Source: Akkermansia massiliensis (GTDB taxonomy: Bacteria > Verrucomicrobiota > Verrucomicrobiia > Verrucomicrobiales > Akkermansiaceae). From it: a DNA stretch of 64,000 nt. This document shows, one piece after another, positions 27,986 through 37,086 of this stretch. Location of the stretch: the NCBI RefSeq assembly GCF_023516715.1, contig NZ_JAMGSI010000001.1:1178001-1242000 (forward strand). The letters run 5' to 3'. Numbering within the stretch: the stretch's first letter is position 1; each line of letters opens with the position of its first letter. The position numbers and the translations under genes are program-made. The notes under the pieces are model-generated. The model saw nothing but the letters and a program-made list of their open reading frames with translations, searched no databases and was not told where the DNA came from.

Positions 27986-28026
27986 AAGGGGGCGGCGGCT
28001 GATGCAGGCCAGCCGCCCCCTTTTTT
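27986..28026 (+). terminator. Intrinsic terminator of the fucose operon
   Basis: GGGGGCGGC and GCCGCCCCC form a 9-bp GC stem with a 14-15 base loop, followed by TTTTTT, 12 bases after the fucA stop codon. Confidence 0.9.
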
Positions 28027-28053
28027 CTCAACGCCCCCCTCCCTTGTGAAAAA

Positions 28054-28455
28054 ATGATCAGCCTCCTTCCCCTATCCCTCGCCGCCCTTGTTTGCAGCCC
28101 GGCAGCCATCCCGCAATCTTCCGGGACCATTCCCGTCAGTGTGGAATATACCGGGGCCGGAAAAAGCACCCCTGATAAAAAAATGTCCTTGAGCATTACA
28201 TGGACGTGCGGAACCGGCAAAGAACATCAAACCGCCTGGGAAACCACCTATGTCCACCCGGACGTGAGGGCCTGGCGCCTGCCTGGCCTCCGCATTCACA
28301 AGATCTTCCTGGAATCGGGGGAAAGCCGGATTGAGGAACTGTCCCTCATCTGGAAGAATCCTTCATCCAGCGGCGTTAGAACAGTCTATTCTTCCGTGGG
28401 AGGCGGAAACAGGGAACTATCCTTTGACTGGGTGGAAAAACCTTTTTCCAGGTAG
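28054..28455 (+). CDS. Small secreted hypothetical protein
   Basis: A 133-residue protein with a short signal peptide (MISLLPLSLAALVCSPAAI). The mature region is beta-rich (MSLSITWTCGTGKEHQ, IEELSLIWKNPSSSG). No family is recognised. It follows the fucose operon terminator by 28 bases and is therefore probably a separate transcription unit. Confidence 0.6.
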   Translation: MISLLPLSLAALVCSPAAIPQSSGTIPVSVEYTGAGKSTPDKKMSLSITWTCGTGKEHQTAWETTYVHPDVRAWRLPGLRIHKIFLESGESRIEELSLIWKNPSSSGVRTVYSSVGGGNRELSFDWVEKPFSR

Positions 28456-28505
28456 TACGCACCCGGACTGTCCGTCTTTGTCCGTTTTTCTTCTATTGAA
28501 CGCTC

Positions 28506-29039
28506 ATGTTCATCGCCCATCTGCCTGCAGGCTATCTCCTGGCAAAAACCATCCGTTTACGCACACCGGGAAGGAAGGCCGTCATGACCGCCGCCCTGCT
28601 GGGGGCGATTGCCCCGGACCTGGACCTGTTTTATTTTTATACCCTGGACGGCCGCCAGCACCACCATCATTCCTACTGGACGCACTATCCTTCCGTCTGG
28701 TTCGCGCTGATGCTCCTCGCATGGGGAGCCAGCCGGATCAAACCATGGAGCACGGGCGGAACATGGCTGCTGATCTTTTCCATGAGCGGCTTCCTGCACC
28801 TCCTTCTGGACTTCATCGTGGGAGACATCCCTCTCCTGGCTCCGTGGTCCATGCGCTTTCACGCGCTGGCCACTGTCCAGGCGCAATACCCCCCCTGGTG
28901 GCTGAACTTCCTGCTGCACTGGTCTTTTTTTCTGGAATTGCTCATCATTGCCGTTTCCGTCTGTATCATGGTTTCTGGCAGAAGGAAGACGGAATCTCCC
29001 TCAGGAAATCCATTTTCTACAGGAATCCATGATGAATGA
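28506..29039 (+). CDS. YdjM/DUF457-like membrane-bound metal-dependent hydrolase
   Basis: A 177-residue inner-membrane protein with about four hydrophobic segments. It has the family pattern of His and Asp near the membrane: FIAHLPAGYLLAKT, AIAPDLDLFYFY and HHHHSYWTHYPSVW, then FLHLLLDFIVGDIPLL. Members are predicted metal-dependent hydrolases, some linked to the SOS response (YdjM), with poorly known substrates. The C-terminal tail (ESPSGNPFSTGIHDE) ends exactly where an autotransporter fragment begins, so its end may have been altered by that junction. Confidence 0.78.
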   Translation: MFIAHLPAGYLLAKTIRLRTPGRKAVMTAALLGAIAPDLDLFYFYTLDGRQHHHHSYWTHYPSVWFALMLLAWGASRIKPWSTGGTWLLIFSMSGFLHLLLDFIVGDIPLLAPWSMRFHALATVQAQYPPWWLNFLLHWSFFLELLIIAVSVCIMVSGRRKTESPSGNPFSTGIHDE

Positions 29040-29639
29040 CGCTGGGACGCCTCTTCCTTTTCCGGAGGATGGGACAACGCCAAGCTCAACCGCACGGTCA
29101 ACTACGGGGAAGGCAGCTACAGGACGCAGGGCAACACCAGCGGGTGGGGCTTTGGAGCGATGTATGAACTGACCTACGACGTGTACCTCAATGAAGACAG
29201 GAGCAGCATCCTGCAGCCCCTGGCCAACGCCTCGGTAGTGACGACGCGCATGGACGGCTACACGGAAACGGGAGCGGGGAACGCGGGCCTGAACGTAGGC
29301 AAGCAGGAATGGACAACGGGAACGGTTGCGCTGGGCGGCCGGTGGATGGGGCTCATTGGCAGCAACATCTTCGGGCGAGAAGCGCTGGCTGAGTTCCGGG
29401 TGAACGCGGCCCAGGACATGGGCGACCGCCGCGGAGAAACCAATGTGGCGCTGCTGGGCAACCCCGGCTTCATGCAGAGCGTGCGTGGGACCAAGGTTGG
29501 AACGATGGCTCTGCAAATAGGAGCGGGGCTGAGCGTGCCGGTAGGAACGCAGGGAACGGTCTTCATCAACGGGAACGCGGACTTCCGTGACGGAGCCAAC
29601 TCGGTGAACGGGAGCGTGGGCTACCGTTATGACTTCTAA
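29040..29639 (+). pseudogene. Autotransporter beta-domain fragment
   Basis: The frame is open from 29040 and reads RWDASSFSGGWDNAKLNRTV, then GFGAMYELTYDVYLNEDRSS and ends GSVGYRYDF, a terminal aromatic residue after alternating strands as in type V autotransporter barrels. The passenger and the first part of the barrel are missing. The only in-frame ATG is internal at 29160. The fragment starts directly after the stop codon of the previous gene, which points to a deletion junction. It is a remnant and cannot be exported as it stands. Confidence 0.78.
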
Positions 29640-29698
29640 GGAGAGTTGAAAGTTGAGAGAGGAGAGTTGAGCGGAGACGCTCTGCTCTCCGGACTTCC

Positions 29699-29730
29699 AG
29701 GGCCGTTCCGGCATTGTCCGGAACGGCCCT
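29699..29730 (+). terminator. Terminator-like hairpin without T-run
   Basis: AGGGCCGTTCCGG and CCGGAACGGCCCT form a perfect 13-bp stem with a 6-base loop, 60 bases after the autotransporter remnant. No T-run follows, so termination strength is uncertain. Confidence 0.55.
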
Positions 29731-29864
29731 GCTGCGTCACGGAACATTGCATGCTGTGTGTCAACCGGATTATTAATGAGCGTTGGCGGACCGGTTCATT
29801 AAAGACGGGAAACATCAATCCAATACGGGACTACAAAAGGGCGCGGCTTGCAGCCGCGTTTCCG

Positions 29865-29920
29865 TTCAGTTGCCGCGTGGGCATGCGGCGCTCCATGACG
29901 CTTTTCTCCGGGAAACCCGG
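29865..29920. repeat. Dispersed intergenic repeat, short copy C
   Basis: TTCAGTTGCCGC, a small variable loop, GCGGCGCTCC and a later AAACCCGG recur at 38665-38719 in the same order and spacing. The first two parts form a hairpin. It lies just beyond the stop of the AsmA-like gene. Confidence 0.5.
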
Positions 29921-29932
29921 CATTCCCCTTCT

Positions 29933-32900
29933 CTACCTCCTCCGGGCGGGAGCCGCCGCGGGGGGAACAGGGGCTTTTCCGCCGGAGAACGGCGCAAAGC
30001 TCCAGGAAACATTGCTCAAAGGCCCCGTGCCGCGCACCTGGAACAATCCCCCCGCCAGCAGGAAGACGGGAGAGGTAATCAGCCCCGGCAGGCCGCGAAG
30101 CCCCAGCTTGAAATCAGAATTAACCTGCAAGTCGGCAAGGCGTATCCAGCCGCCGCCTTCCAGGGACATATTGCTGCCCTTGGCCGAGAAATTGCTGGTG
30201 CGGATATAGCCCTTCTCAATGGAAAAATCGCAGTCGGCCCTGGTGATCTTGTAATTGATCAGGTGGCCCAGGCCCGGAATATAATTGGAGAGGGCTTCCC
30301 CCAAAAAGCCGAAGAGGGGGATTTCCACCAGGTCCCCATGCACCAGGGCGGCCTCGCCCTTCGCCTGGATGGAGTTCATATTGCCTCCCTTGGATGAAAA
30401 TTCAATGGCCCCGTGCACGGTGGCCTTCTCCATCTTCTTGCCGTAGGATCTCCCGATGGAGGTCAGGTTCATGTCCTGGAGGACAAAGGAGCCGTTCAGG
30501 GCGTCCCCGTCGTCAATCTGCGCCAGCACGCGGCCCGTAAAGGAGCCGTCCCAGATGGTGCCCTTCATCTTGTCCACCACCACCCACTGCGGGGAAATAA
30601 GAATTTCCCCTTTCGCCTTTCCAAGGTCCAGCGTAGTTCCCAGCAAGGGATAGCGCACGCGCCCCGCGGAGGCGTCAAAGCGGATGCGCCCCTTCATCAG
30701 CTTCATGTCGTCCCCCATCGGGAACATGCCTCCGCCGGAAAGCGTCACGGGCCGGGTAAAGACAAACTCCTTCAAAACCTTGGCGGCGTTGTCGGAAAAC
30801 ATGCGCATGGTATAACCGGGGTAGGCCTGCCCCTCCATGCCCAGAACCTCCACCGTATCCTGGACAAAGCGGAAATCTATGCTCTTGGCCTTGAGCGTGC
30901 ACTCCGCGGGACCGCCGGACAACCCGGCGGAAGACAGGTAATTCCCGTTGGAAACCACCGTCGTCACGTTGGTCAGCACCAATTGGTCCGTCACCAGATG
31001 GGCATCCGCCCGCGCGGACTTCAGGTCCACGCCCTTGTACCGCGTATTCGTCGCGGAAACAGTGGCCTGCAAATCGTAAGCCTTTTCCAGATTGTACAGG
31101 CCCAGCGTCCCCTGGAAGGAAAGCTCCAGGCCGGAATCCTTGCGGAAGACGAAGCGGCTCATAAAAAAGTCGTCATCCTTCATGCCCAGCAGCCGGTCTA
31201 TCGTTTCCAGCGGAACCGTGGACTGCCCCATCACGAACATCTGGCCGTCTAGGAAACCGTTGGCGAACAGCTCAAAAACGCCCTTCTCCATCCCGATCCG
31301 GCAATTCTGTACAAAAAGCTGGTTGGGGCGGTACTCCACCTCCACATTCGCCGTCTTCACGGGCACCTTGTTCCAGGCCAGGTTTTCCGCATTGATGCGC
31401 GCCCGGACCAGCGTGGGCTCCACAGGCTTGCCTTCCGGAATATCCAGCCTGCCGTGCACCCACAGGGAGGCTTTTTCCGGCAACTTCAAATTCTCGGGAA
31501 TGGGCGCCAAATTCCCGGCCAGGGCTACCAGCAATTCAGGCTTCAAATCAGATTCCAGCGTGAAGACAAGATCGGTTCCCAGATAGCTGCCTTCCAGCTT
31601 CACATGGCCGTCCTCCCGCGCCAGGTCCAACTGGGTGACATTGATGGAGCGGCCGATCAATTCCCCCCTGGCGGCGGCGGAGGCGAACTCCACCCCCTGG
31701 TAGGAGACGTCCGTCACAGCCGCCTCAATCTGGAGGCGGTCCACCCGGAACGGCCCTTTCCAGCCCTTCCCCATTCCCACGGTGCCGTACACTTTCAATT
31801 CAGGGTCTCCCTTGATTTCCAGCGTAAGCGGCAGCTTCACGTCTTCCGGAGCAATGGACCGGGCCATGTCCAGCATCGCATGCATGGGCAGCGTGCTGTG
31901 CACGTCTATCTTGATCTCTCCGTCCACGCCCATCACCTTGCCGGAAAAAACGCCGCCGGGGTGCCGTATGTCCAAATCCGTCACATAAAAATTGCCGTCC
32001 TCATAGCTGAAATCGCAGGAGGCCCTCTGGAACTTTTCCCCCAGCACGGAGAAAGCTCCCATGGAGCCGGAGCCCATGACGTTCAGATGCTCCACGCCCT
32101 CCCAGTTCTCCGTGAAAACCGCACGGCCTGACACCTGCACGTGCGGCTCGCTCAGGAACTTCATCTCCCGCGGCACCAGGGCTTCATCAACAATGGCTAC
32201 GGCCCAGGACACCAGGGGGGCCGTGCTGCGGACATCCCAGATCAGGGAACGTTTCTTCAAATCGGCCTGGAGGGAAAGATTGACGAAGCCGGCCGTTTCC
32301 GCATCCCTCATGGTAAAGCGCTTGGCCATGATGACGGAATCCGCGTAATCCCCGCTGAACAGGAAATCCCTGACCCGGATTTTCCCGTACCTCAGGGAAG
32401 GAGCCTGCAAATCCATGCCCACGCGCACTCCCCCTTTCGGGTCGTCGCTCAAATTGACGGCCAGGCTGGGCGGAGACGCCTCCGGCCACTTCACCCGGTC
32501 CAGGTATTTCAGCACCTGGTTCAACTGCTCCCTGGCGGCGGCCATGTCTTCAGCCGTCAGCGTAAAATCTCCGGAATCCCCCTGCCCGATGGAAAACGCC
32601 CCCTGGGCAGTCACGCGGATACCCTGCACCACGGCATCAGCCTTCACGATGTCCACCATGCCGGGACGCCCCAGGTCCAGCTCCGCATTCAGCCCTGCGG
32701 TGGAAAAAACTCTTTCAGGCTTTTCCGCGTCCACGGGAAGATTGACGTCCAGCCCTTTCACGTTCAGCCGTTCCGGCACTACCTGCCCGTCTATCAGCTC
32801 CTTCCAGTTCAGGGCCACGTCCGCCTCATGCAGCAGGGCCACGGGGCGGCGCGCCTCCGGAGGAACACCAGGATCCAGCAGCTCCACATTCTTCAAGGTC

Positions 32901-33112
32901 ACCACGGCGCGGGGCCACAGGGAAATCTTCAGCGTCTCTATGTGGACGGGAATGCCTTTTTCCATCAGAGCCTGTTCCACACGCTGCACGACAAAGGAGG
33001 GAGCGCCCCAGATGGAGACATAACAGATGCACCCAAGCACCAAGGCGCCCAGCAAAATAATCACCGTAGGAACCAATCCCTTGATCCATCTCATGAATGT
33101 CCGATGAGCCAT
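29933..33112 (-). CDS. Large AsmA-like membrane-anchored protein
   Basis: A 1059-residue protein with one N-terminal membrane anchor (LVPTVIILLGALVLGCICYV) and a long beta-rich remainder, as in AsmA/TamB-type proteins that span the periplasm and are thought to move phospholipids to the outer membrane. Repeated short strands such as VDIVKADAVVQGIRVTAQGA and VTLKNVELLDPGVPP, together with the late segment GGNMNSIQAKGEAALVHGDL and RADCDFSIEKGYIRTSNFSA, match the AsmA-like C-terminal region. The end is Pro-rich (GGKAPVPPAAAPARRR). ATG 33112 is used; ATG 33094 (MRWIKGLVP) is an alternative. It has no operon partner. Confidence 0.85.
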   Translation of the reverse strand: MAHRTFMRWIKGLVPTVIILLGALVLGCICYVSIWGAPSFVVQRVEQALMEKGIPVHIETLKISLWPRAVVTLKNVELLDPGVPPEARRPVALLHEADVALNWKELIDGQVVPERLNVKGLDVNLPVDAEKPERVFSTAGLNAELDLGRPGMVDIVKADAVVQGIRVTAQGAFSIGQGDSGDFTLTAEDMAAAREQLNQVLKYLDRVKWPEASPPSLAVNLSDDPKGGVRVGMDLQAPSLRYGKIRVRDFLFSGDYADSVIMAKRFTMRDAETAGFVNLSLQADLKKRSLIWDVRSTAPLVSWAVAIVDEALVPREMKFLSEPHVQVSGRAVFTENWEGVEHLNVMGSGSMGAFSVLGEKFQRASCDFSYEDGNFYVTDLDIRHPGGVFSGKVMGVDGEIKIDVHSTLPMHAMLDMARSIAPEDVKLPLTLEIKGDPELKVYGTVGMGKGWKGPFRVDRLQIEAAVTDVSYQGVEFASAAARGELIGRSINVTQLDLAREDGHVKLEGSYLGTDLVFTLESDLKPELLVALAGNLAPIPENLKLPEKASLWVHGRLDIPEGKPVEPTLVRARINAENLAWNKVPVKTANVEVEYRPNQLFVQNCRIGMEKGVFELFANGFLDGQMFVMGQSTVPLETIDRLLGMKDDDFFMSRFVFRKDSGLELSFQGTLGLYNLEKAYDLQATVSATNTRYKGVDLKSARADAHLVTDQLVLTNVTTVVSNGNYLSSAGLSGGPAECTLKAKSIDFRFVQDTVEVLGMEGQAYPGYTMRMFSDNAAKVLKEFVFTRPVTLSGGGMFPMGDDMKLMKGRIRFDASAGRVRYPLLGTTLDLGKAKGEILISPQWVVVDKMKGTIWDGSFTGRVLAQIDDGDALNGSFVLQDMNLTSIGRSYGKKMEKATVHGAIEFSSKGGNMNSIQAKGEAALVHGDLVEIPLFGFLGEALSNYIPGLGHLINYKITRADCDFSIEKGYIRTSNFSAKGSNMSLEGGGWIRLADLQVNSDFKLGLRGLPGLITSPVFLLAGGLFQVRGTGPLSNVSWSFAPFSGGKAPVPPAAAPARRR

Positions 33113-33302
33113 ACGCCTTGTCTTGTTTGCACAGGTACCGCGACACGCTACCTTAAAATAAGAGACATTGCACCATCAATTTGTGTTGCCGATTTATTTT
33201 ACGGCAACGGACATGCTGTCATGCGCCTTGAACAGCCCCGGGGTCCATCCGGTCAAACCATCTACAGGCGGGAATCCGCTTTCCATACCAACCCTATCAA
33301 TC

Positions 33303-34001
33303 ATGAACATCATCATTGACCGTGCATCTTCCCGTGGGCATGCCAACCACGGATGGCTGAATACATACCATACGTTCAGTTTTGCCAATTACTTCAATCC
33401 GGACCGCATGCAGTTCGGAGCCCTGCGCGTACTCAACGACGACACGGTTCTCCCGGAAGAAGGCTTCGGCACCCACCCCCACAAGAACATGGAGGTAATT
33501 TCCATTCCCCTGAAGGGACAGCTCCGCCACGGAGACAGCCTGAACAACAGCCATACCATCACCCGCGGAGAAATCCAGGTGATGAGCGCCGGAACGGGCA
33601 TCCAGCACAGCGAATTCAACGGCAGTTCCACGGAACCCCTGGAATTCCTTCAAATATGGGTCATTCCGGACAGGGTCAACACGCCCCCCAAATACCGGGA
33701 CTACGACATCAAGCCCCTGCTGAAGCACAATGAGATTTCCACCTTCCTGGCTCCGGAAACGGATATCTCCATCATGCAGCAGGCCTGGTTCTCCTGGGCG
33801 GAACTCGACCGGGGCGTGGAACGGGAATATCAATTCAAGTGCCAGAACACCGGGGTGTACGTCTTCGTGATAGACGGAGAAATCAAGATCGGAGACACGG
33901 TGCTGCACCGCCGGGACGGAGCCGGAATAACGGATACGGACTCCATCACCATTGAAGCCATCCAGAACTCAACCGTTCTTCTGATGGAAGTGGCCGTCTG
34001 A
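33303..34001 (+). CDS. Pirin-family bicupin protein
   Basis: A 232-residue cytoplasmic metal-binding bicupin. The N-terminal signature is visible: HANHGWLNTYHTFSFANYF, then the metal-binding FGTHPHKNMEVISIPLKG and the EIQVMSAGTGIQHSEFNGS region. Members bind Fe(II) in the first cupin and some act as quercetin dioxygenases. The open frame begins at 33168, but ATG 33303 gives the usual MNIIIDRASSRG start. It is a single gene. Confidence 0.92.
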   Translation: MNIIIDRASSRGHANHGWLNTYHTFSFANYFNPDRMQFGALRVLNDDTVLPEEGFGTHPHKNMEVISIPLKGQLRHGDSLNNSHTITRGEIQVMSAGTGIQHSEFNGSSTEPLEFLQIWVIPDRVNTPPKYRDYDIKPLLKHNEISTFLAPETDISIMQQAWFSWAELDRGVEREYQFKCQNTGVYVFVIDGEIKIGDTVLHRRDGAGITDTDSITIEAIQNSTVLLMEVAV

Positions 34002-34073
34002 CCTTCCCGCCACCGTGCCATGGCCGCAAACGGCTTCCGGACCCGCCTGCCCTGAATGGCCGGCGGGTTCTTG

Positions 34074-34637
34074 TTATTTCCCGGCAGCCTTTCTTCTGCT
34101 GCGCAGAAAATGGCCTATCCCCCACCCCAGCTGCACCAGACCGTAGCACAGGCAGCCCAGCACCACGCTGGAAACAATCCAGCCCGTCAGGAACTCCAGG
34201 CTTACCATGCCGATGCTCAACCCGTCAAACGGGGCCCAGGACCATTGCTGCACTCCCGTTTTCAGCATCTGCCAGTTCGCTCCGGACGTGGGGAGCCCCA
34301 CAAGGGAAAAAAGGAACCACCCCAGCCACCACTGGGCCGGAATGGCGAAAAAGGTGAAGCCGGGAGGGGAAAGCCACGCCATCAGGATGGCTACGGGAAT
34401 ATTGCCCTTGCGCCACAGGCTGGCGAAAACGCCCCACAGGCTCTGCATGGGCAGCGGGGCAATCGCCGCGGCGGCCCCCCAGGCGGCGCCTGTCGCTACG
34501 GACTGCCTGTTCCAGGACCAGTAGACGGGGTCAAAAACCCTGGCGGAAAGGAATTTGCTGGCCCACGATTTTTTACGCACCTCCGTCAGCAGGTAAAGCC
34601 TGACCTTGCGCATCAATTGCCTGTAGCGGTGTTCCAT
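34074..34637 (-). CDS. DUF2062 membrane protein
   Basis: A 187-residue integral membrane protein. The conserved DUF2062 core is visible as SVATGAAWGAAAAIAPLPMQ followed by hydrophobic segments (VAILMAWLSPPGFTFFAIPA, FLTGWIVSSVVLGCLCYGLV). The N-terminus and C-terminus are basic (RYRQLMRKVRLYLL, RSRRKAAGK), consistent with the inside-positive rule. The function of the family is not settled. ATG 34637 is used; the longer frame begins with TTG. Confidence 0.82.
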   Translation of the reverse strand: MEHRYRQLMRKVRLYLLTEVRKKSWASKFLSARVFDPVYWSWNRQSVATGAAWGAAAAIAPLPMQSLWGVFASLWRKGNIPVAILMAWLSPPGFTFFAIPAQWWLGWFLFSLVGLPTSGANWQMLKTGVQQWSWAPFDGLSIGMVSLEFLTGWIVSSVVLGCLCYGLVQLGWGIGHFLRSRRKAAGK

Positions 34638-34798
34638 TCGCCGCAAAGTCTCCTATAAATCCGGGCTGAATCAATCGTAAAATGTTCCAGCGCGCGCCAT
34701 GCCGCCTTTTTGCCCCCAAATGCCTTTCTTCGCGCGGTTTTTCTTGATTCCCCATGCAGTTTCATGAAATACCTGCGTACGCACCTTCCTTCCGAATC

Positions 34799-35527
34799 AT
34801 GAGCAAGCAACGACTCGACGTCCTTCTGGTTTCCCGCAATCTCGTAGAATCCCGGGAACTGGCCCAGAGGCTTATCATTGCCGGAGAGGTGAGCGTGGGT
34901 GGCCACCCTTCCACCAAACCGGGCCTCAAGGTCAGTGAAGACGCGGAAATAGCCATCCGGAACCGCCCCCGCTACGTCAGCCGCGGCGGCCTGAAAATGG
35001 AGGGAGCCCTGAACGCCTTCCCCGTCTCCGCGGAAGGCAAGGTCTGCCTGGACATCGGCGCGTCCACCGGAGGCTTTACGGACTGCCTGCTCCAGCACGG
35101 CGCCGTCAAAGTGCACGCGATCGACGTCGGCACCAACCAACTCGTCTGGAAACTGCGGCAGGATCCCCGCGTCGTCGTGAAGGAGAAATTCAACGCCCGC
35201 TACATGACTCCGGAAGACATCGGGGAACAGGTGGACCTGATCGTCTCCGACGTCTCCTTCATTTCTCTGAAAAAAATCCTGCCCGCGGCCTTCCCCCTGC
35301 TTAAGGACGGAGGGGACGCCCTGGTGCTCATCAAACCCCAGTTTGAACTCCAGCCGGAAGACATCGGCCCCGGCGGCATCGTCCGGGACCCGGTCCTGCA
35401 CCAGCGGGCGGTGGACTCCATACGCGCCTTCGTCACGGAAGAACTAAACCGCTCCTGGATGGGCTGCGAGCCCTCCCCCATCACCGGAACCGACGGGAAC
35501 CATGAATTCCTGGCGTGGCTCAAGTAG
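34799..35527 (+). CDS. tlyA: TlyA-family rRNA 2'-O-methyltransferase
   Basis: A 242-residue SAM-dependent enzyme that methylates riboses in rRNA in the mycobacterial homologue. The N-terminal S4 RNA-binding domain is seen (KQRLDVLLVSRNLVESRELA), followed by a Rossmann domain with CLDIGASTGGFTDCLLQHGA and the conserved LIVSDVSFISLKKILP. The last part has LIKPQFELQPEDIGPGGIV. ATG 34799 was chosen because it gives the family start MSKQRLDVLL. The substrate site cannot be read from the sequence, and some members are called hemolysins for historical reasons. Confidence 0.9.
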   Translation: MSKQRLDVLLVSRNLVESRELAQRLIIAGEVSVGGHPSTKPGLKVSEDAEIAIRNRPRYVSRGGLKMEGALNAFPVSAEGKVCLDIGASTGGFTDCLLQHGAVKVHAIDVGTNQLVWKLRQDPRVVVKEKFNARYMTPEDIGEQVDLIVSDVSFISLKKILPAAFPLLKDGGDALVLIKPQFELQPEDIGPGGIVRDPVLHQRAVDSIRAFVTEELNRSWMGCEPSPITGTDGNHEFLAWLK

Positions 35528-35646
35528 CCGGAACCCTTTTCCTGTGAGGCATGCCGCGCCCCAGGAACGCAGCGCAGGCGGTCCTCTCCCGCTCCCCGCT
35601 GACGCCGCACGCTGCCGGCGGAGCGGAACTTTCCTTCCCCGGCGGG

Positions 35647-36375
35647 TCAGAGCCTATGGTACACCTCATCGAACGGGACTCTGTACCGCTCGCCCCAGAT
35701 ACCTTTCTCTCTGTCCCGTATGCCGCAGGGGACTACCATATTGATCCCGGCGCCATGAGGCAATTTCAGCAGTTTTTTCATCCGCTTGCTGTCAAATCCC
35801 TCCAGCGGGCAGGTATCGTATCCTTCAGCGGCCATGGCAATCATGAACGTCTGGGCGGCGAGGGCGCAGGATTTGTTGACCGTGACGCGCATATCGCACT
35901 CCGAGACTTCGCGCATCATGGGGCGGAAAAGGCCGATGCCCCTGGCCAGCAAAGCCCGGAAAGCCCCCAAAATACCGCAGCAGCGCGCATAGAGGAACGG
36001 CATCAGCTTTCCATAGTATAATTCCCGGTCCCTGATGCGTTTGGCCTGGCGTTCCTCCGGGCTGTTCCGCCGGATGTTTCCACGCTCGAATTCGAGGACG
36101 AATTGCGCCCGCTGCCGGTACAGGTCCTGCCGCGTCACGAAAACGACTATTTCCGAAGCCGTGGCGGCAGCCGGCTGGCCTAGGCAGGCCCCGGCAACGC
36201 GGGCTATCAATTCAGGCCGGGTGATTTGGAAGAATTCCCACAACTGCATGTTGGAACTGCTGGGAGCCAGGGAGGCCAATTCCAGGCAGTGTTTCACCTT
36301 TTCAGGGTCCAGCGGTTTATTTTTATCAAATACCCGCACGGCCCGGCGGTAATTCAAGGCTTCTTCCAAATTCAT
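35647..36375 (-). CDS. Nitroreductase-family flavoprotein
   Basis: A 242-residue FMN-dependent oxidoreductase. The N-terminal FMN-binding motif is RRAVRVFDKNKPLDPEKV, then LASLAPSSSNMQLWEFFQIT. Later AAEGYDTCPLEGFDSKRMKK is typical of the family. A hydrophobic central stretch (PFLYARCCGILGAFRALLAR) is an insertion compared with short nitroreductases. ATG 36375 (MNLEEALNYRR) is used; an upstream TTG at 36390 would add five codons. It lies 18 bases after the DJ-1/PfpI gene, so the two are likely an operon related to redox or electrophile stress. Confidence 0.88.
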   Translation of the reverse strand: MNLEEALNYRRAVRVFDKNKPLDPEKVKHCLELASLAPSSSNMQLWEFFQITRPELIARVAGACLGQPAAATASEIVVFVTRQDLYRQRAQFVLEFERGNIRRNSPEERQAKRIRDRELYYGKLMPFLYARCCGILGAFRALLARGIGLFRPMMREVSECDMRVTVNKSCALAAQTFMIAMAAEGYDTCPLEGFDSKRMKKLLKLPHGAGINMVVPCGIRDREKGIWGERYRVPFDEVYHRL

Positions 36376-36393
36376 GCCATTCACCGCCAACTG

Positions 36394-37086
36394 CTATTGA
36401 TTAAACCGTCCCATGACCGTTTCAGCCATCTTTTCCGAACTGAACGGGTCCTGGCCCGTGATCAGATTTCCGTCGGCCACTACTTCCGGCATCATCGGAA
36501 TCAATGACTTCTTGTAATCCGCCCGCCGTTCCTTCAGCGCGGATTCCAGATCGAAAGGCACCTCCTTTTTCTTTCCGGCCAGACCTTCCTCAAACCAGCT
36601 GAATCCCGTGACCTTCTTATCTTTTACCAGATATTGTCCGTCCGAGAGCTTCACGTTTAACAATCCGCATACGCCATGGCAAATAGCACCAACTATTTTA
36701 TTACTTTCATAGTGGTTTTTGATGAGTTCCTGCAGAACGGCGTTATCCGTAAAATCGAACATCGCGCCGTGGCCTCCGGCCAAATAAATGCAGTCGAACA
36801 TCTCACCGGAAACTTCATCCAGGCTTTTCGTGTGCCGCAGCACATCCCGGAATTCCGAATCGTCCCAGCAGCTTTTGGACAGTTTGTCCATGTACATCGT
36901 TTTCAGACTCATGGGATCGACGGGGGTGTCGCCTCCCTTCGGACTTGCGATGACGATGTCATATCCCCGCTTTTTCGCTCTGTCGTAAATGTGGGTGAGC
37001 TCGCTGAGCCACAATCCCGTTTCCTGTTTTCCGTCGGGAAACATCCCGGTTCCGGTTACGACCATCAGTATCTTCATTTGTTTCAT
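36394..37086 (-). CDS. DJ-1/PfpI-family (Hsp31-like) protein
   Basis: A 230-residue protein of the class I glutamine amidotransferase-like superfamily. The nucleophile elbow is IVGAICHGVCGLLNV with Cys about residue 137, and the preceding conserved stretch is FDCIYLAGGHGAMFDF. The N-terminus KILMVVTGTGMFPDGKQETG and the acid residue Glu in that region match the Hsp31-like subgroup, members of which act as glyoxalases or protein chaperones against methylglyoxal. It is the first gene of a pair with the nitroreductase. Confidence 0.88.
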   Translation of the reverse strand: MKQMKILMVVTGTGMFPDGKQETGLWLSELTHIYDRAKKRGYDIVIASPKGGDTPVDPMSLKTMYMDKLSKSCWDDSEFRDVLRHTKSLDEVSGEMFDCIYLAGGHGAMFDFTDNAVLQELIKNHYESNKIVGAICHGVCGLLNVKLSDGQYLVKDKKVTGFSWFEEGLAGKKKEVPFDLESALKERRADYKKSLIPMMPEVVADGNLITGQDPFSSEKMAETVMGRFNQ

